From Misgurnus anguillicaudatus (lineage: Eukaryota > Chordata > Actinopteri > Cypriniformes > Cobitidae): DNA of 64,000 nt. The notes under the pieces are model-generated. The model saw nothing but the letters and a program-made list of their open reading frames with translations. It was not told the origin of the DNA and searched no databases. Position numbers and translations under genes: made by a program. The first letter of the stretch is position 1; each line of letters opens with the position of its first letter. Below, piece after piece: positions 34,531-45,260 of this stretch. The stretch covers positions 11,586,501 through 11,650,500 of the forward strand of contig NC_073360.2 in the NCBI RefSeq assembly GCF_027580225.2. The letters are read 5' to 3'.

Positions 34531-34737
34531 GCTATATATTTTTTGATGTATAGATGGTGGAATTTGTAATTGAAAACTAAGCAGAGGAAGAAGAAAATTG
34601 CGTTGTTTAAAAAGTTACGTTGTTTTTATTTATTTATATTGAAATTTTTGTTTTTTGTATGCAACCCTTTGGTTCTCTTTAAAAGTTGTTTTCTTTCAGT
34701 CATGGAAGTAAAATCAGCAGGCTTTTAATTGCTGTAA

Positions 34738-35760
34738 ATAGGGATGCACTGAATATTCGGCCACCGAAAAGTTTAGGTCGAAAATGGCCCAAAAATGGCA
34801 TTTCCGGTTTTCGGGCGAAAGACTTTTATCACCGAAACAACACGGCCGAAATGTTGTGATGACATGCTTGTCTGAAGCAACATGTCTGCGGTGTGGATGT
34901 ATTTAACCGCAAAAAGGCGCTAAAGTGAGCAGCTTTCTATGCCCTTCAAAGATCAGAACTCTTGCTGTGTAAACTATAGAGAGAGTTGCGCTATTGTGTC
35001 TCATACTGTAGTCCATTAACATACATTTGGCGAATAGAGAAACAAAAAACAACGTAACATTTGTATGTGGAGCGACTGTTTATGCTGTTTGGGATTCGCC
35101 CTCGGTCTCTTGTTTAAGGGCACTTAGTAGTGCATAAATGGAGACACGAACATTAAAACTTTCTGTTCTTAACAGGGCACATATAAACAAAATGATCTCC
35201 ACAGTATTCTTTTTTTAATAAAAACATTTGATTATGTCTTAAGTGTATGTATAGATTACAGTCAGAAACCACTCTCTGCTTATTTAAAGAGACAGTAACC
35301 TCAATTAACCTACTTAAGTCTGTGTCATTAATGTTAATCAAACAACCCAAGACAAAGATAAAATCACTTCTGTAGCTCTAAAAAATAATAATATATTTAA
35401 TTTATACAATAAAGACAGTGTTATGATTCATTTAATTTGATTTCTGTACCTAATGTTAATCTCATAAATGTATTAATGTAACTTTGTTCTTTTTTATAAA
35501 TGTTTGCAATTTTTTATTTGTTATCTGATTTTTCCCACCCCTTTTGCTTTTCCGAAAAATTATCCGACGCGTGACTCATAAACTGTAATGTGATCCAAAC
35601 GGTGAGTTTTGTGATCCGTCACACCCCTAGTAAAGTCAGTACACAGTGATAGCCATAAATGCAATGCTACTAATAATTGGCATAATAATTTATTTCGGTG
35701 TTTCGGTTTTCCTCTTTTTCGGTTTCGGCCAAGAATTTGCAATTTAATCCTTTCATTTTT
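34738..35760. mobile_element. hAT-type element nested in Harbinger copy 2
   Basis: The left end tagggatgcactgaatattc followed by ggccaccgaaa is the well-known start of a fish hAT family whose ends consist of cgaa/ttcgg strings. The right part contains ttcggtgtttcggttttcc and ttcggtttcggcc but its terminal gcatccct is lost, so the right border is approximate. No intact ORF. Confidence 0.7.
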
Positions 35761-36270
35761 CATATTTAAAAATTTGTATGTACTGCTGTGTGTGTGTTAT
35801 ATGCAAAGTGCACGCACGTTATCGTCCCGCATATTTCTAACGCGCTCTTTTAATAACAAAAACAATATTGCGCCATAGTCTATTTTAGTTGCCTCAAAAT
35901 AGCAACGCACCAACAATGCACCTGAACACTCGTTTTCAGACGTGCACACCCATGGGTGCACATGCATTTGTTATTTAAATAACATGGCGCTGAATGTGAA
36001 AATGATAACTGCGCCAGGCTGAAACTAGCAAAAACACCTGGCGCAACATTGCGCTGGAGTTGAAGCCCTCAACTGATGTTTATGTTGTAATTTTGTGTAT
36101 TGGCCACCAGTTGTGTTATTGCAGTACCAGTTTTAGCCACAAGTTTTGTGATTGCAATACCAGTTTTGGCCACAATCCTACATACTGTTCCTTTAATGCT
36201 AAATCGTAAATGGTATATTAGACAAGGATTTTTACTGCATGTTTGTTTTTACATCTTTTAAATATTAATT

Positions 36271-36440
36271 GGGGTAGTTTCCCGGACAGGGTTTAGATTA
36301 ATCCAGAACTAGGCCTAAGTTATATTAGCACATTTAAGTCGTTTTTACAAACATACCTTACGATACTGGTGTGTATCTTCACACAAAACAATGGCACTAT
36401 ATGTTCTTCTTCTTTATACCATTCCAGTATCTATGGCTAT
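36271..36440. mobile_element. Left-end fragment of the TTTCCCGGACAG MITE family
   Basis: It begins ggggtagtttcccggacagg and continues gtttagattaatccagaacta, like 38944. The rest of the element is not recognisable. Another partial piece of this family is at 25611. Confidence 0.6.
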
Positions 36441-36506
36441 ATTCATGGCAAGAATCAGTTAATCCATACACATGGTATCTCGCAGTTCACCTAACTATCA
36501 TGTTTT

Positions 36507-36643
36507 TTGCCCTGTGGGAGGAAACCAGAGAAACTCACACTGACACAGAGAGAACATCCAAACACCACACAGAAAGGCCACCTGACCTAGCCGGGGCTCG
36601 AACCGGGGACCTTCTTGCTGTGAAGCAACCCACTGAGCCACTG
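36507..36643 (-). mobile_element. DANA-type tRNA-derived SINE fragment
   Basis: Read on the minus strand it starts agtggctcagtgggttgctt, continues cagcaagaaggtcc and ggttcgagccccggctaggt, and ends in ggtttcctcccacag. The internal RNA polymerase III boxes are visible: an A-box-like TGGCTCAGTGGG (plus 36629-36640) and a B box GGTTCGAGCCC (36594-36604). This is the tRNA-related body of the DANA/Mermaid-type fish SINEs, supporting a zebrafish-like host. The 60-codon ORF on it is meaningless. Confidence 0.85.
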
Positions 36644-38943
36644 TTTTAGAATGTAATCTTAACGTTTGGAACTGTAGCATGATTTCAGATATACATTTAG
36701 GGCTGTTTAGTGGAGTCTGAGGGTCTTAATGAAACACGACTGGGCCCGTAGCACGCATGCACCCGTTTTCCCCCAGCATGGATCATGAACAAATCTGATG
36801 ATTGTTGGTCTTGAGAGGCGAAGAGGCTGCCACAGGCATCAGTCCGGACAGCTAGAAATTACACGTTTTAAAGCGTGTGAGAGACGAGTGAAAGAGACAC
36901 TAGTTTAGAGAGAAAATACGCTGGGCTGAAACGCCAAGGAATGGGGTAGAGTCGCTAATGTGAGTTCGCTGGTGGAATCAAGCGCAGTTAAGAGCCATAT
37001 TTCCTTTTGACAGGAGCGAGAAAAGCAGTAAATACACGATCGAACTGGGAGAAATAAGTCTATTGTAAACAACATGCCCAAGGAGACCTATTAGTTTGAT
37101 TGATCATAAACAAATGCAGACAGGTCCTCCTCTCGCACGGGCTCTCTCTGAAACACTCAACCTGGCAGTACTGATAGATGTGGCTGGTGGATACATGAAT
37201 GCATGAGTAAACCTTGAACTTCACTGACAGATTACAGCTCTTCAAATGTGGTGTATGGCGGTCAAATACAGTAGACAAAAGAAGAGCATCACACAAATGC
37301 GTTACAGTTAACCAATTTTTTACACCTGCCACACATAAATGACTGACATACATCTAAACAGCCTGGTTTGTTTCAATACATGGTTAAGTAAAATATGGTC
37401 AACAGTTTGATTTGTGTGCCAAGATCAGATCTTTGGATTAGCTGTCTCAATAATTCAAGCTTAATGGCTACTTGTTTGTCTCTGTCAATAAGTAGTTTCT
37501 GTCTTTTCAATTGCTGTGTCATCCCTAAAAATGCTTTGACTTATGCTACCAAAAGAGCATGCACGGTCTCAAGCTCTTCACTAGACAGAATTTCATTTTG
37601 TGCTTTCCAAAAAGCCTTCAAAATAATTGGCCACTGCCGAAACATCTACATTTGTGAAATACAGTATTAATTTTGTAAGAACATGAGACTACTTTTCAAT
37701 GTCCATCAATGGAGAAAAGGGCTTTTTGATATCAGAATGGGACCATGATAACCAGAAAAACACTGAAACTCTGATCTAAAACTTTAAGTGGAGATTGAAA
37801 TGCATTAGAGGTTAATGCATTTTCTTTTTAGTGCCAGCACAGTAGTCCAGTTTCAATTTCTTTTTTTTTTTTGGAAATGCAAATGACCAAATAACTCAAG
37901 TGCCATGGTGTTCTCTACTAAGAAGGTGTCATTTTAATATCTAGATGTGCTTATATATGTGTGTGTGCGTGCGTGTGTTTCAAAGTCCACCCAAATTCAT
38001 TTCCTGTGGTTTATATCAGGTGGTTGATGTTGATATTGTACTGATATTTTCTGAGTCCTGCGGTCATATCATGAGGTCGAGAGAGTGAGAGGCTGTTTGC
38101 TGAGGCAAAGCCTTTGTGACAGATGGGATGTTTGTTCTTGGCACCGGATATCGCCTAAAATCTGAGCGAAAGCGACAGGTTACCTGTGATGAATGAAGAT
38201 GGTTTGCACGACTGCCACGGCCATTGCATCACGCGGCCCGGTGATAACTGGAAAAAAGTCTTTGTTTTAGCAGCGTTGTACTTATTTTCTCAGTAGCGTC
38301 TCAATGCAGTACATCTCCAAAATGCATTGTGTGTCCCGGGTATATTTGCAAGTGGCGTGTGTTAAGTATCTAATTAAGTAACGGGACTTGTAACCCTAGA
38401 GGGGTTGGGTGCGAAATTGCAACATTCGTCTTAATTTGTATGCGTTTTGTTTTCGTTTATTGGATAAATGTGCAATGTATTTTTCCATTGTGTGCTTCAC
38501 TAGGTCTCGGATGTATAGTGGTTAATCTTTGGAGACAAGGAAAAACAATATTTTCCTGCAATGTTCTCGTAACTACAATTCTGTCTATGTCTTGACATCA
38601 GCAAATTTTAGCTTGGCACATGCAGTCTCAGATTTTTTCAGATCTAGAGTATATGAATGATGGTGTTTTTATTCTTAAACTGTGCTTTTGTTAATTTATG
38701 CACAACAATGCACACTACAAGCCATAATTTTCTCGTGCTTAGAAAACCTTTTAAAGCCATATAGCAACTCGATTATATGTGTACATATGAAAAGCTCAGA
38801 AGCAAAACCATCTAAGTGCGTTTTCTTGTAAATAAGTGTATTTATCAGGTGCATAATGGATTCTGCCAACAAACCAGTATTTATGAATGACGTGAGGCTG
38901 GGATTAAGCGTATTTAAAGCAAAGGTATTTGATGAATCTATTA
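36644..38943. other. Apparently unique non-coding region
   Basis: No transposon ends or recognisable exons were found. A 91-codon frame at 37395-37670 and a 97-codon minus frame at 37060-37353 carry no motif I know. A poly(T) patch is at 37861-37873. Confidence 0.35.
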
Positions 38944-39177
38944 TGGGGTGGTTTCCCGGACAGGGATTAGCTTAAACCAGGACTAGCCCTTAGTTTAATT
39001 AGGAAATATGGCTAGTTTGAAGAAACATACCTTACTAAAAACATTACTTGGGTGCATTTTGAGGCAAAACAAACTGATGTATTTTAAGATGTCAGTGCAA
39101 GTGGTTTTCAGTTTGGACAGCTCTTACATTTATTTTAGTCTGGGACTAGCCTAATCCCTCTCCGGGAAACCGCCCCA
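38944..39177. mobile_element. Complete MITE, TGGGGYGGTTTCCCGG ends
   Basis: The left end tggggtggtttcccggacag and the right end in reverse complement tggggcggtttcccggagag are inverted repeats, continuing with gggattagct.../gggattaggct... and with ccaggacta/ccagactaa further in. The 234-bp length is typical of this fish family. Related left ends occur at 25611 and 36271. Confidence 0.85.
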
Positions 39178-39356
39178 ATATGTGCCGAGAGCATTCGGTT
39201 AATATCATTATCTCACTTTTAATGGAGGTGGCATTTAGATCTGAGCTCAATAATATTTTTATCTCTGATTGAAACATAAAATTGTAGGTTACTTACATAT
39301 TTCACCCATTACACGTCATCGATCCAGAATGCACCTAGCCTCTATAGGTTAAAATG

Positions 39357-39720
39357 AGTATAAGTAGTCCAGGTTATCCCTATTGCTTGTACACTTTTTT
39401 CTACCACATCTTTTCCTTCCCTTCGTCTCTCTATTAGTGTACTTGGACACAGAGCTCTGTGAACATCCAGCCTCTTTTGCAATAACTTTTTGTGTCTTGC
39501 CCTCCTTGTGCAAGGTGGCAATGGTCGTCTTCGGACAACTGTCAAGTCAGCATTTTTTCCCCATGATTGTGCAGCCTACAGAACTAGACTGAGAGACCAT
39601 TTAAAGGCCTTTGCAGGTGTTTTGACTAAATTAGCTGATTAGAGTGTGGCACCAGGTGTCTTCAGTATTAAACCTTTTCACAATATTCAAAGTTTCTGAG
39701 ATACTGAATTTGGGATTTTC
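39357..39720 (-). pseudogene. Tc1-like transposase, N-terminal fragment of a second family
   Basis: On the minus strand the frames spell KTTIATLHKEGKTQKVIAKE followed by AGCSQSSVSKY, the first helix-turn-helix of a fish Tc1-like transposase, distinct from the one at 19252. An ATG at about 39563 (tggggaaaaaatgctg) starts MGKKC followed by a stop, and the frame then shifts. Upstream, the leader with tgagagaccatttaaagg and gtgtggcaccaggtgtcttc in the plus strand reading is recognisably the 5' part of the same element. The catalytic domain is absent. Confidence 0.82.
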
Positions 39721-39723
39721 CTA

Positions 39724-40145
39724 GGGCGACCAGAAGTCCCGAAAAATTCGTGACAGTCTCAAAATCGAAGCTGCTGTCCTGAATCCCGAATCCTGCTTTA
39801 ATTGTCCCGAAAATTATGCTGAAGCTGGTGCTGGACACACCAAAGCTTTTACGCCTGCGGCCAGCGCATGTTTTCAATTGATTCCAATGGCGCTCGGGGT
39901 TCAAAAATATTAAACTTTGAGTAAAAAGCTCCGCTCGTCAATGTCAGTTCTCACAGGGCCGTCCAATTACAGTGGAGGGGGGCGGGTCATTACCACAGAA
40001 ACCAGCCGGCTCACAGCTGAAGTATCACAGCTACCAAAGCGCTCGGCTGAAAAACAGCTGGCATTCGGCGTCCTCAAGTCTTTTTCAGCCACGTTTAAAA
40101 GCGTTGATGTCTCCAGCCCCTTAATCTTAATCCCACTCAGTTAAA
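39724..40145. mobile_element. hAT-like left end and interior
   Basis: It begins gggcgaccagaagtcccgaa, with further gtcccga/tgtcct repeats (cgtgacagtctcaaaatcg, ctgctgtcctgaatcccga). This is the start of a fish hAT family whose ends are rich in gtcccg. The interior to about 40145 is GC-richer than its surroundings. The 75-codon frame at 39917-40144 has no recognised motif. The right end was not found. Confidence 0.5.
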
Positions 40146-40410
40146 GCCTCCGCGAAATATGCTGACATTGTATTGTTTCTATTAATTTATCTAATTCATC
40201 TATATGCATCTAAAGACAATAGGACCTTTTTGTTTTATAGAGTAGATTAAGAGAGCGAAAGTTGCAGCAGCCGCGAGGACAGAAAGTGCTGGCAATGACA
40301 GTCAGTCGCGTGAAGGAGTCAGATTGGTGGCAAGGCACTGTGTTAAAAAATACTTCTATACGTATTATATTAATATGATTGGTTCTGTGTGAAATTCATT
40401 ATCTTTTATT

Positions 40411-40445
40411 ATTAAATAAAATAAATAAATAAATAAAACTATTAT
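40411..40445. repeat. AAAT microsatellite
   Basis: An interrupted run of aaat/aaataa units. Simple repeat only. Confidence 0.7.
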
Positions 40446-40695
40446 TGGATGAACCCCCCATCCCAGAGTAGGTCATTGAAATTTGGCTCCCTTTGTGATG
40501 TCATAAGTGGATCTTATTATAATAATACCGCCCCTTAATCTGCACTAACCACAACACTGCCATTTAGTGCAGAGATCAGCTCATTTGCATTTAAAAGGAC
40601 ACACCCAAAGCGGCACATTTAACAGTGGCAAATTTAACATGTTATAATAAATTATCTATGGGGTGTTTTGTGCTACACACTTCATATATGTACGC

Positions 40696-41079
40696 CAACC
40701 CAGTCTCACCCCATGGCGTCAATGTTTGACGACACTTGACCATGCGTCGGTGTGTTGACGCGGAGGGTGTGCCTTTCGCGTCATTTTTTGACGAACTGGG
40801 GACTTCAATACTATTAAGTCCGTTGCATTCTCTTTCCTATTTTCTTACCATTTTCTACCATTTTCGCGTCGGTTTAGGGTTAGATTTACATAATGACATC
40901 CCTACCCAAACCTTACCCTAACCCCAATGCCAGGCGACAACTGTTTAATTTCGCGTACCTAATAGTATTGAAGTCCCCAGCCAGTCAAAAAATGACGCGA
41001 AAGGTACACCCTCCGCGTCAACATATTGACGCATGGTCAAGTGTCGTCAAATATTGACGCCATGGGTGTGAGACTGTGT
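40696..41079. mobile_element. Foldback element with about 100-bp arms and a 9-bp duplication
   Basis: The arms, cagtctcaccccatggcgtc...ggacttcaatactatta on the left and its reverse complement on the right, are nearly identical for about 120 bases. Identical TATGTACGC lies at 40687-40695 and 41080-41088, a 9-bp duplication. Long inverted repeats with 9-bp duplications are typical of Mutator-like elements. The loop (ttttcgcgtcggtttagggt...atgacatccctacccaaacc) is shared with the foldback at 52929. No gene. Confidence 0.82.
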
Positions 41080-41088
41080 TATGTACGC

Positions 41089-42326
41089 TGGGGACCCAAA
41101 AGATTTATTTTACATCTTAAAAAAGTCTTGTGAAATGTCCCCTTCTAAGCAAATAAGTCTTCCTTAACTCATTTGCTGTTTAAATGCCATTTAGAATTTT
41201 TATTTGTAAATAAATGAATAGAGCAGACTCTAAAAAACGTCTCTTTTGGCAACCAAAGACACCACAAAATGACGAAACAGTTGAATGCATTTGTACGTAC
41301 GTGGGAAGTATATTTGAGAAGATGGAGACTGGCTCTTTTCCAAGACTGTTTATGGATCTAAATTAGGCGGTAATTATGGGATGGTGCATTGGCATTGTCA
41401 GCATTTTAGATGCGTCTCATTTCAGAGTCTGGCTGTTTGGAACATACTGCTGGAATCAGCTCTTCCCAAAGCCAATGAGCTCTCATGAGTGATCAGACTC
41501 AACTGTCAGTCTATACAATGTGCAGTCACAGCGCATCAGATCACTGTCAGCCTCCACAACTCATGATATCTGTCTGCGGTCTGATGTTTAGAGACACGTT
41601 ACGAGAGATCCTAGTCTGAGCGGTCCAATTTTATCCCAATCTTCATATTAGACATATTTGGGTCTTTGAGGATTTGCGGTTGATAGCGTAAGCCAGAAAT
41701 GAAAATGATGCAATATGCAAAAACTTCCTGCTATAGGAAAGTATCACTGCAAAACACATCAGTTTTTGGAAAAGGTGACTGCATTTGCTGCCATTAGTCT
41801 CTTCTTCTCTTCACTGATCAGACAAATGAAGCAAGAAGTCTCGATGCCGCCCATCCTGCACCCTGATCATAACATGTAATGGTTTGGCCAGGTGCTGGGG
41901 TGGCATTAGACCTGCCGGACAGGTGGCTAAAGGAAGGAGGATGGCTTCAAGCTCCAATAATGAGAGCTGTGCCAACTGGACTCCCATCTGCTGCCATGCT
42001 AAGCGCTCTGAGCCATTAAAATCAGCCTCTTCTTATTCAGATGGAGAAGAAGGGCTTTGGTGAGTGGGTTTCTCCCTCAGGGCACTCACACAGTGAAGAA
42101 GAGTTTGTGAACGACTTCACTGGCGATGAGTGTGATGGGTCCCTGGTTAAGGGATGATATGGAGGTGAGATACACACATAAGTATTCAAAATGCATAGAA
42201 AATTGAAAAAGCAAAAAAGTAGTTTTGTATCTCCAATACTGTGTTGAATCTTTTATATAACTGATTTAACGGTTTTATTTGGACAGCATCAAATCTGCAT
42301 TCATGTAATAATTTTTTAAATCATTT
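41089..42326. other. Apparently unique non-coding region
   Basis: No element ends or exons were recognised. The segment 41290-42170 looks single-copy, with some CAG/CTG- and GAG-containing patches. Possible regulatory DNA, but this cannot be told from one sequence. Confidence 0.3.
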
Positions 42327-42589
42327 TTAAAGTGACACTCTGTAGTTTTTCAACCTTCATAATATATTTTCTAGACCCTTGTGATGGTACATCGACTTAA
42401 AATAGGTTGAATGACATGTCTACCATAGCCTGACGGGGTCTGTATCGCTTTTACTCGTACTTTTAAACTTTGCGTTGCGGGTAGTAACGCGAGCACAAAA
42501 ACAACTACAAAAATCTGCTTTAGGGCATACGTCACTTCCTCAAATTCGGACGTGAGAGCGCAACTATTTATTTTCCTGATGTTTTTGTC

Positions 42590-42783
42590 GTGGCCGAAGC
42601 AGCAACTAAAAAAAAGAAACCCATGGTTTTGTCGGAGGAGACCAGAAAGAGAAAACGGGAGAGTGACAGAATAAAAGGAAGGACAAGGATCAATATTGGG
42701 CCAGAGTTCGCTCGCTGGCGTGAATTAAAGGAGGAGAAGGGGTTCTTGACCGATGCTGACATGGCCGTCATGCTTTTGGACTA
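42590..42783 (+). CDS. Transposon-borne basic protein, first exon
   Basis: The frame reads (V)AEAATKKKKPMVLSEETRKR followed by KRESDRIKGRTRINIGPEFA and RWRELKEEKGFLTDADMAVM, then LLD. A perfect splice donor, GTAAGT, begins at 42784, just after the codon for D and two more bases. The Lys/Arg-rich start and the RxNIGxxFxRWRELK...DAxxAxxLLD pattern recall proteins I have seen annotated in fish genomes, but I cannot name the family. The initiating codon is GTG here; an ATG occurs 11 codons later (KKPMV), so either the start was mutated or the second ATG is used. It lies just inside the left end of the TTAA element and is probably its accessory or DNA-binding protein. Later exons were not found. 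Confidence 0.5.
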
Positions 42784-42789
42784 GTAAGT
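42784..42789 (+). promoter_or_regulatory. Splice donor GTAAGT ending the basic exon
   Basis: The sequence gacta|GTAAGT matches the vertebrate donor consensus exactly in its intron part and lies where the reading frame would otherwise meet TAG. It supports the exon call at 42590. Confidence 0.5.
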
Positions 42790-43154
42790 AATGTTATATT
42801 GCTTGCATATATAAGTCCTGTCTGGCGCCCGAACACTTTTATTTATTGTTTAAACGTGAATTTTACTGGAGGCTACTTGGGGAGTGTAGAGAGAGGCTTA
42901 TAATCACTTGACACTGTAACGCCGTGGTAGCTTTATGGACCTATAACACGGGCAACCCTGGGTTCAATATAATAATATAAACTTTAACCAAGCGACCACA
43001 GTTACAACTGGCTTGTAAACGTGAGCTACGCAATCTTTTGGCGTTTGAAAAAAATAAAACCCATGAAATTATATTCATATGACATGCTGGAAGGCACACT
43101 TTTTGACCTAAAGAGTTGTCTTCTTTTCCTTTGTGACAGTGCTGCAATTTTACC

Positions 43155-43330
43155 GTGGGTTCACCCCAGCCGTGTTTGAGGCATCAAAATTGCGTCTACC
43201 GTGTCTAGTTTGCCACGTGAACATTTTGAATGCATTCGCGTGTCTAGAGCGAAGTACACGCGTGGAAAAAGCAAGCATTTTACGCGCGTCAGAGGCGAAA
43301 TCCACTTGTTGTGGGAGGGGCAATATTTTG
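43155..43330 (-). mobile_element. Fragment of the 31753 MITE family
   Basis: The plus strand reads attgcgtctaccgtgtctag followed by tttgccacgtgaacattttga, the reverse complement of the right part of the 31753 element (aagcggcaaactacacgcgg). It also has tgtgggaggggcaa, matching the catgggaggggct block. It lies inside the TTAA element at 42331. Confidence 0.65.
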
Positions 43331-43548
43331 ACCATCGTATCTGGTACCTATCCACGTGCTCATTTGTGCAGTCAGTGATTTACACAAACTTGTGTACAAA
43401 TCCGATCAACAAAAGGTAAAACAGTACAAAATAAAAAGCAGCAAAACAATCACATAACACTGTGGATTCAAACCTCCTGTGTGTTTAAAACAAAAACTTA
43501 GGAAAGAGATCATTATTTGAAATGGTGTTATGCTGGTGAATTTGCATA

Positions 43549-43690
43549 GCGTTTCTGTAGCTCAACTGGCTGTGGGCTTGAATCCCAGGGAACACACCAG
43601 TGGATAAAATGTATAGCAGGAATGCATTGTAAGTCGCTCTGGATTAAAGCATCTGCCAAATGCATAAATGAACTGTAAATGAAATGTAAA
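43549..43690 (+). mobile_element. tRNA-derived SINE with L2-type tail
   Basis: The head has an A-box-like TAGCTCAACTGG and a degenerate B box GCTTGAATCCC; the segment between them is shortened. Next come agggaacacaccagtggata and the tail taagtcgctctggattaaag plus catctgccaaatgcataaat. This tail is common to fish SINEs mobilised by L2-like LINEs. No tRNA gene is implied. Confidence 0.8.
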
Positions 43691-44043
43691 CAAATTTGGT
43701 ATGCTGGTGTGCCTAACAGGCCTTCTTAACAAGACAGCTTTGATGTGTAATGTGATCATTTTTCGGAGGATCTTAGGACAGAAATGCAATATAATATACA
43801 TAACTATATTATATTGTTATACAGTAGCCCGAAATAGACAAACTTCTTTATTGAGTGCATTTTGACACTATGGGCCCTATTTTAACGATCTGAAACGCAA
43901 GTGCAAAGCGCAAGTGACTTTGTGGGCGGATCTTGGGCGCTGTTGCTATATTTCAGGCGGGAGAAATAACTCTTGCGCCAGGTGCAAATCAATAAGGGGT
44001 TGGTCTGAAGTAGGTTTATTATTCATAGGTGTGGTTTGGGCGT

Positions 44044-44107
44044 AACATCAAATAAACCAATCAGAACGCTATCCAACATTCCCTTTAAACGCAAGGGCGC
44101 AAGTTCC
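44044..44107 (+). promoter_or_regulatory. Harbinger MYB-gene promoter-like block
   Basis: CCAAT (in aaaccaatcagaa) is followed about 25 bases later by a TATA-like CCTTTAAAC, and the ATG of the MYB-like gene follows at 44108. The same block is kept in copies 1 (7984-8047) and 2 (34388-34452), which have lost the gene. Promoter function is inferred from position and conservation between copies. Confidence 0.45.
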
Positions 44108-44545
44108 ATGGCAGGTTACTATTATTATGACGGATTTACCAGGCACACCAGGAGCGGTTCACAGCCGAGGAGACCCACGTTCTTGTAAGAGCAGTCAAAG
44201 ACAGAGAAGTTGTTTTGTATGGGGATAGGAGAAACCTGCCCAAATCAGCATCGGTTAAACAGACGTGAGACGAAATAGCCACAATTGTCTCATCAGCTGG
44301 CATCCCCATCGTTGCGGCAAGCGCTACAATGATGTCAGGAAACGGGGGAATCCCAAGCTTGCCAGCATAAATCGGGAACGCCGTGTAACGGGAGGTGGAT
44401 CTGCCTCTACACATGACCTGACGGCAGCAGAGGACATCACTGCGTCCACCCTCACCGCTGAAAGGGTTGAAGGGTTTGGGGGCTTTGAAATCGGACCCAA
44501 AAAATGCAAGCAGTCCAACCCCAAAATACACTTACAAATCAAGTT
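44108..44545 (+). pseudogene. Harbinger MYB/SANT-like DNA-binding protein, broken
   Basis: After the ATG (MAGYYYYDGF) the frame shifts into RFTAEETHVLVRAVKDREVV followed by LYGDRRNLPKSASVKQT, the MYB/SANT-like DNA-binding domain of the second protein of Harbinger transposons (related to the host gene NAIF1). A stop replaces the expected Trp in KQTWDEIA. In another frame follow KRYNDVRKRGNPKLASINRE and TAERVEGFGGFEIG, the conserved C-terminal part. At least two frameshifts and one stop prevent function. In intact elements this protein helps the nuclease reach the nucleus and bind the transposon ends. Confidence 0.88.
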
Positions 44546-45260
44546 CACATACATTTAGGTTTCTTATGAAAACATTTTAATTATTATTTACATAAAATAA
44601 ACGTAATACAGCCACACAACAAACTTACGAAAATATTTTAATCGTTATTTGCATGAGAATTTTTTAACGCAGTCACACAATAAATAAAAACTATCACCAC
44701 AATGCTCACTACAATGATTTCCCTTATCTCATGTGTTAATATTTTTTATTGTAACAATTTATGATTTGCAAAAATAATTGTTGCATCTGTGTAGAATAGA
44801 TAAGCAAAGTGTGTGCGCGTTGTGCACGCTATACATTATGGTCAAGCATGCGCCCTTAAAATAGCATAATGAACCACGCGCAACGCGCCACTGCCTTTAG
44901 ACTAGTTTTTTTTGGGTCAGGGACGCAATTGTTTTTTGAAACTGCAAAATAGCATCAGGGATGGTTTGCGCCGGAACACGCCTACTTTTTTGCGCTGAAC
45001 TGCCCAGGGAGCGCAAGTTCATTCCCTAGTTTGCCGACTTGAGTCTGTGGAGGGAAAAACCAGCTGTGCGACGCTGAAAAATACTAATGATACATGCGTC
45101 AATGACAAGGTCAATTGCGCTGGTTGCCAGATAGGGCCCTATATTGTTTTGGACGATCATAGCTTTCCTATGCGTTTCAAAAGGGAGGGATGAACGGTGG
45201 ACTGAGCCATTGGTTGCAATTCACAACCTCGGCGCTAAATTCTACACAGTGCACCTTTAA

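Larger units (their letters stand above)
34226..36068 (+). mobile_element. PIF/Harbinger element, copy 2, interrupted
   Basis: It starts GGGCCCTATTTTAACGATCT and shares taagcgcatggt, the block caataaaccaatgagagtct...cattccctttaaaag, and cctcaaaatagcaacg with copy 1. The right end is decayed (ggcgcaacattgcgctgg...agccctc). It is 1.8 kb only because a SINE tail and a hAT-type element lie within it. No MYB-like or transposase gene remains. Confidence 0.82.
43872..45139 (+). mobile_element. PIF/Harbinger element, copy 3, with MYB-like pseudogene
   Basis: The left end GGGCCCTATTTTAACGATCT and the right end in reverse complement GGGCCCTATCTGGCAACCAG are flanked by TAT (43869-43871; 45140-45142). 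The 1.27-kb element retains the promoter-like block (aaaccaatcagaac...ttccctttaaa) and most of the MYB-like gene (44108-44545), but the nuclease/transposase gene is deleted. It is nested in the TTAA element at 42331. Confidence 0.9.
42331..45256 (+). mobile_element. TTAA-flanked DNA transposon carrying nested elements
   Basis: The left end AGTGACACTCTGTAG and the right end in reverse complement AGGTGCACTGTGTAG are flanked by TTAA (42327-42330; 45257-45260). Inside are a small basic coding exon (42590-42783), a MITE piece (43155), a SINE (43549) and a Harbinger element (43872-45139) that occupies nearly half its length. TTAA targeting with these ends suggests a Kolobok- or piggyBac-like source; no transposase core was recognised. 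Without the nested Harbinger element it would be about 1.65 kb. Confidence 0.75.

Noticed and set aside
36594..36641. tRNA gene suggested by A and B boxes
   Set aside because: The flanking sequence is SINE body and no cloverleaf with acceptor stem can be drawn.
36498..36680. 60-codon minus-strand ORF
   Set aside because: It is a translation across the DANA-type SINE.
37395..37670. 91-codon ORF that might be a transposase piece
   Set aside because: No motif could be matched on either strand; composition is that of non-coding DNA.
44136..44531. 131-codon minus-strand ORF in Harbinger copy 3
   Set aside because: It is antisense to the MYB-like pseudogene on the plus strand, which has recognisable conserved motifs.
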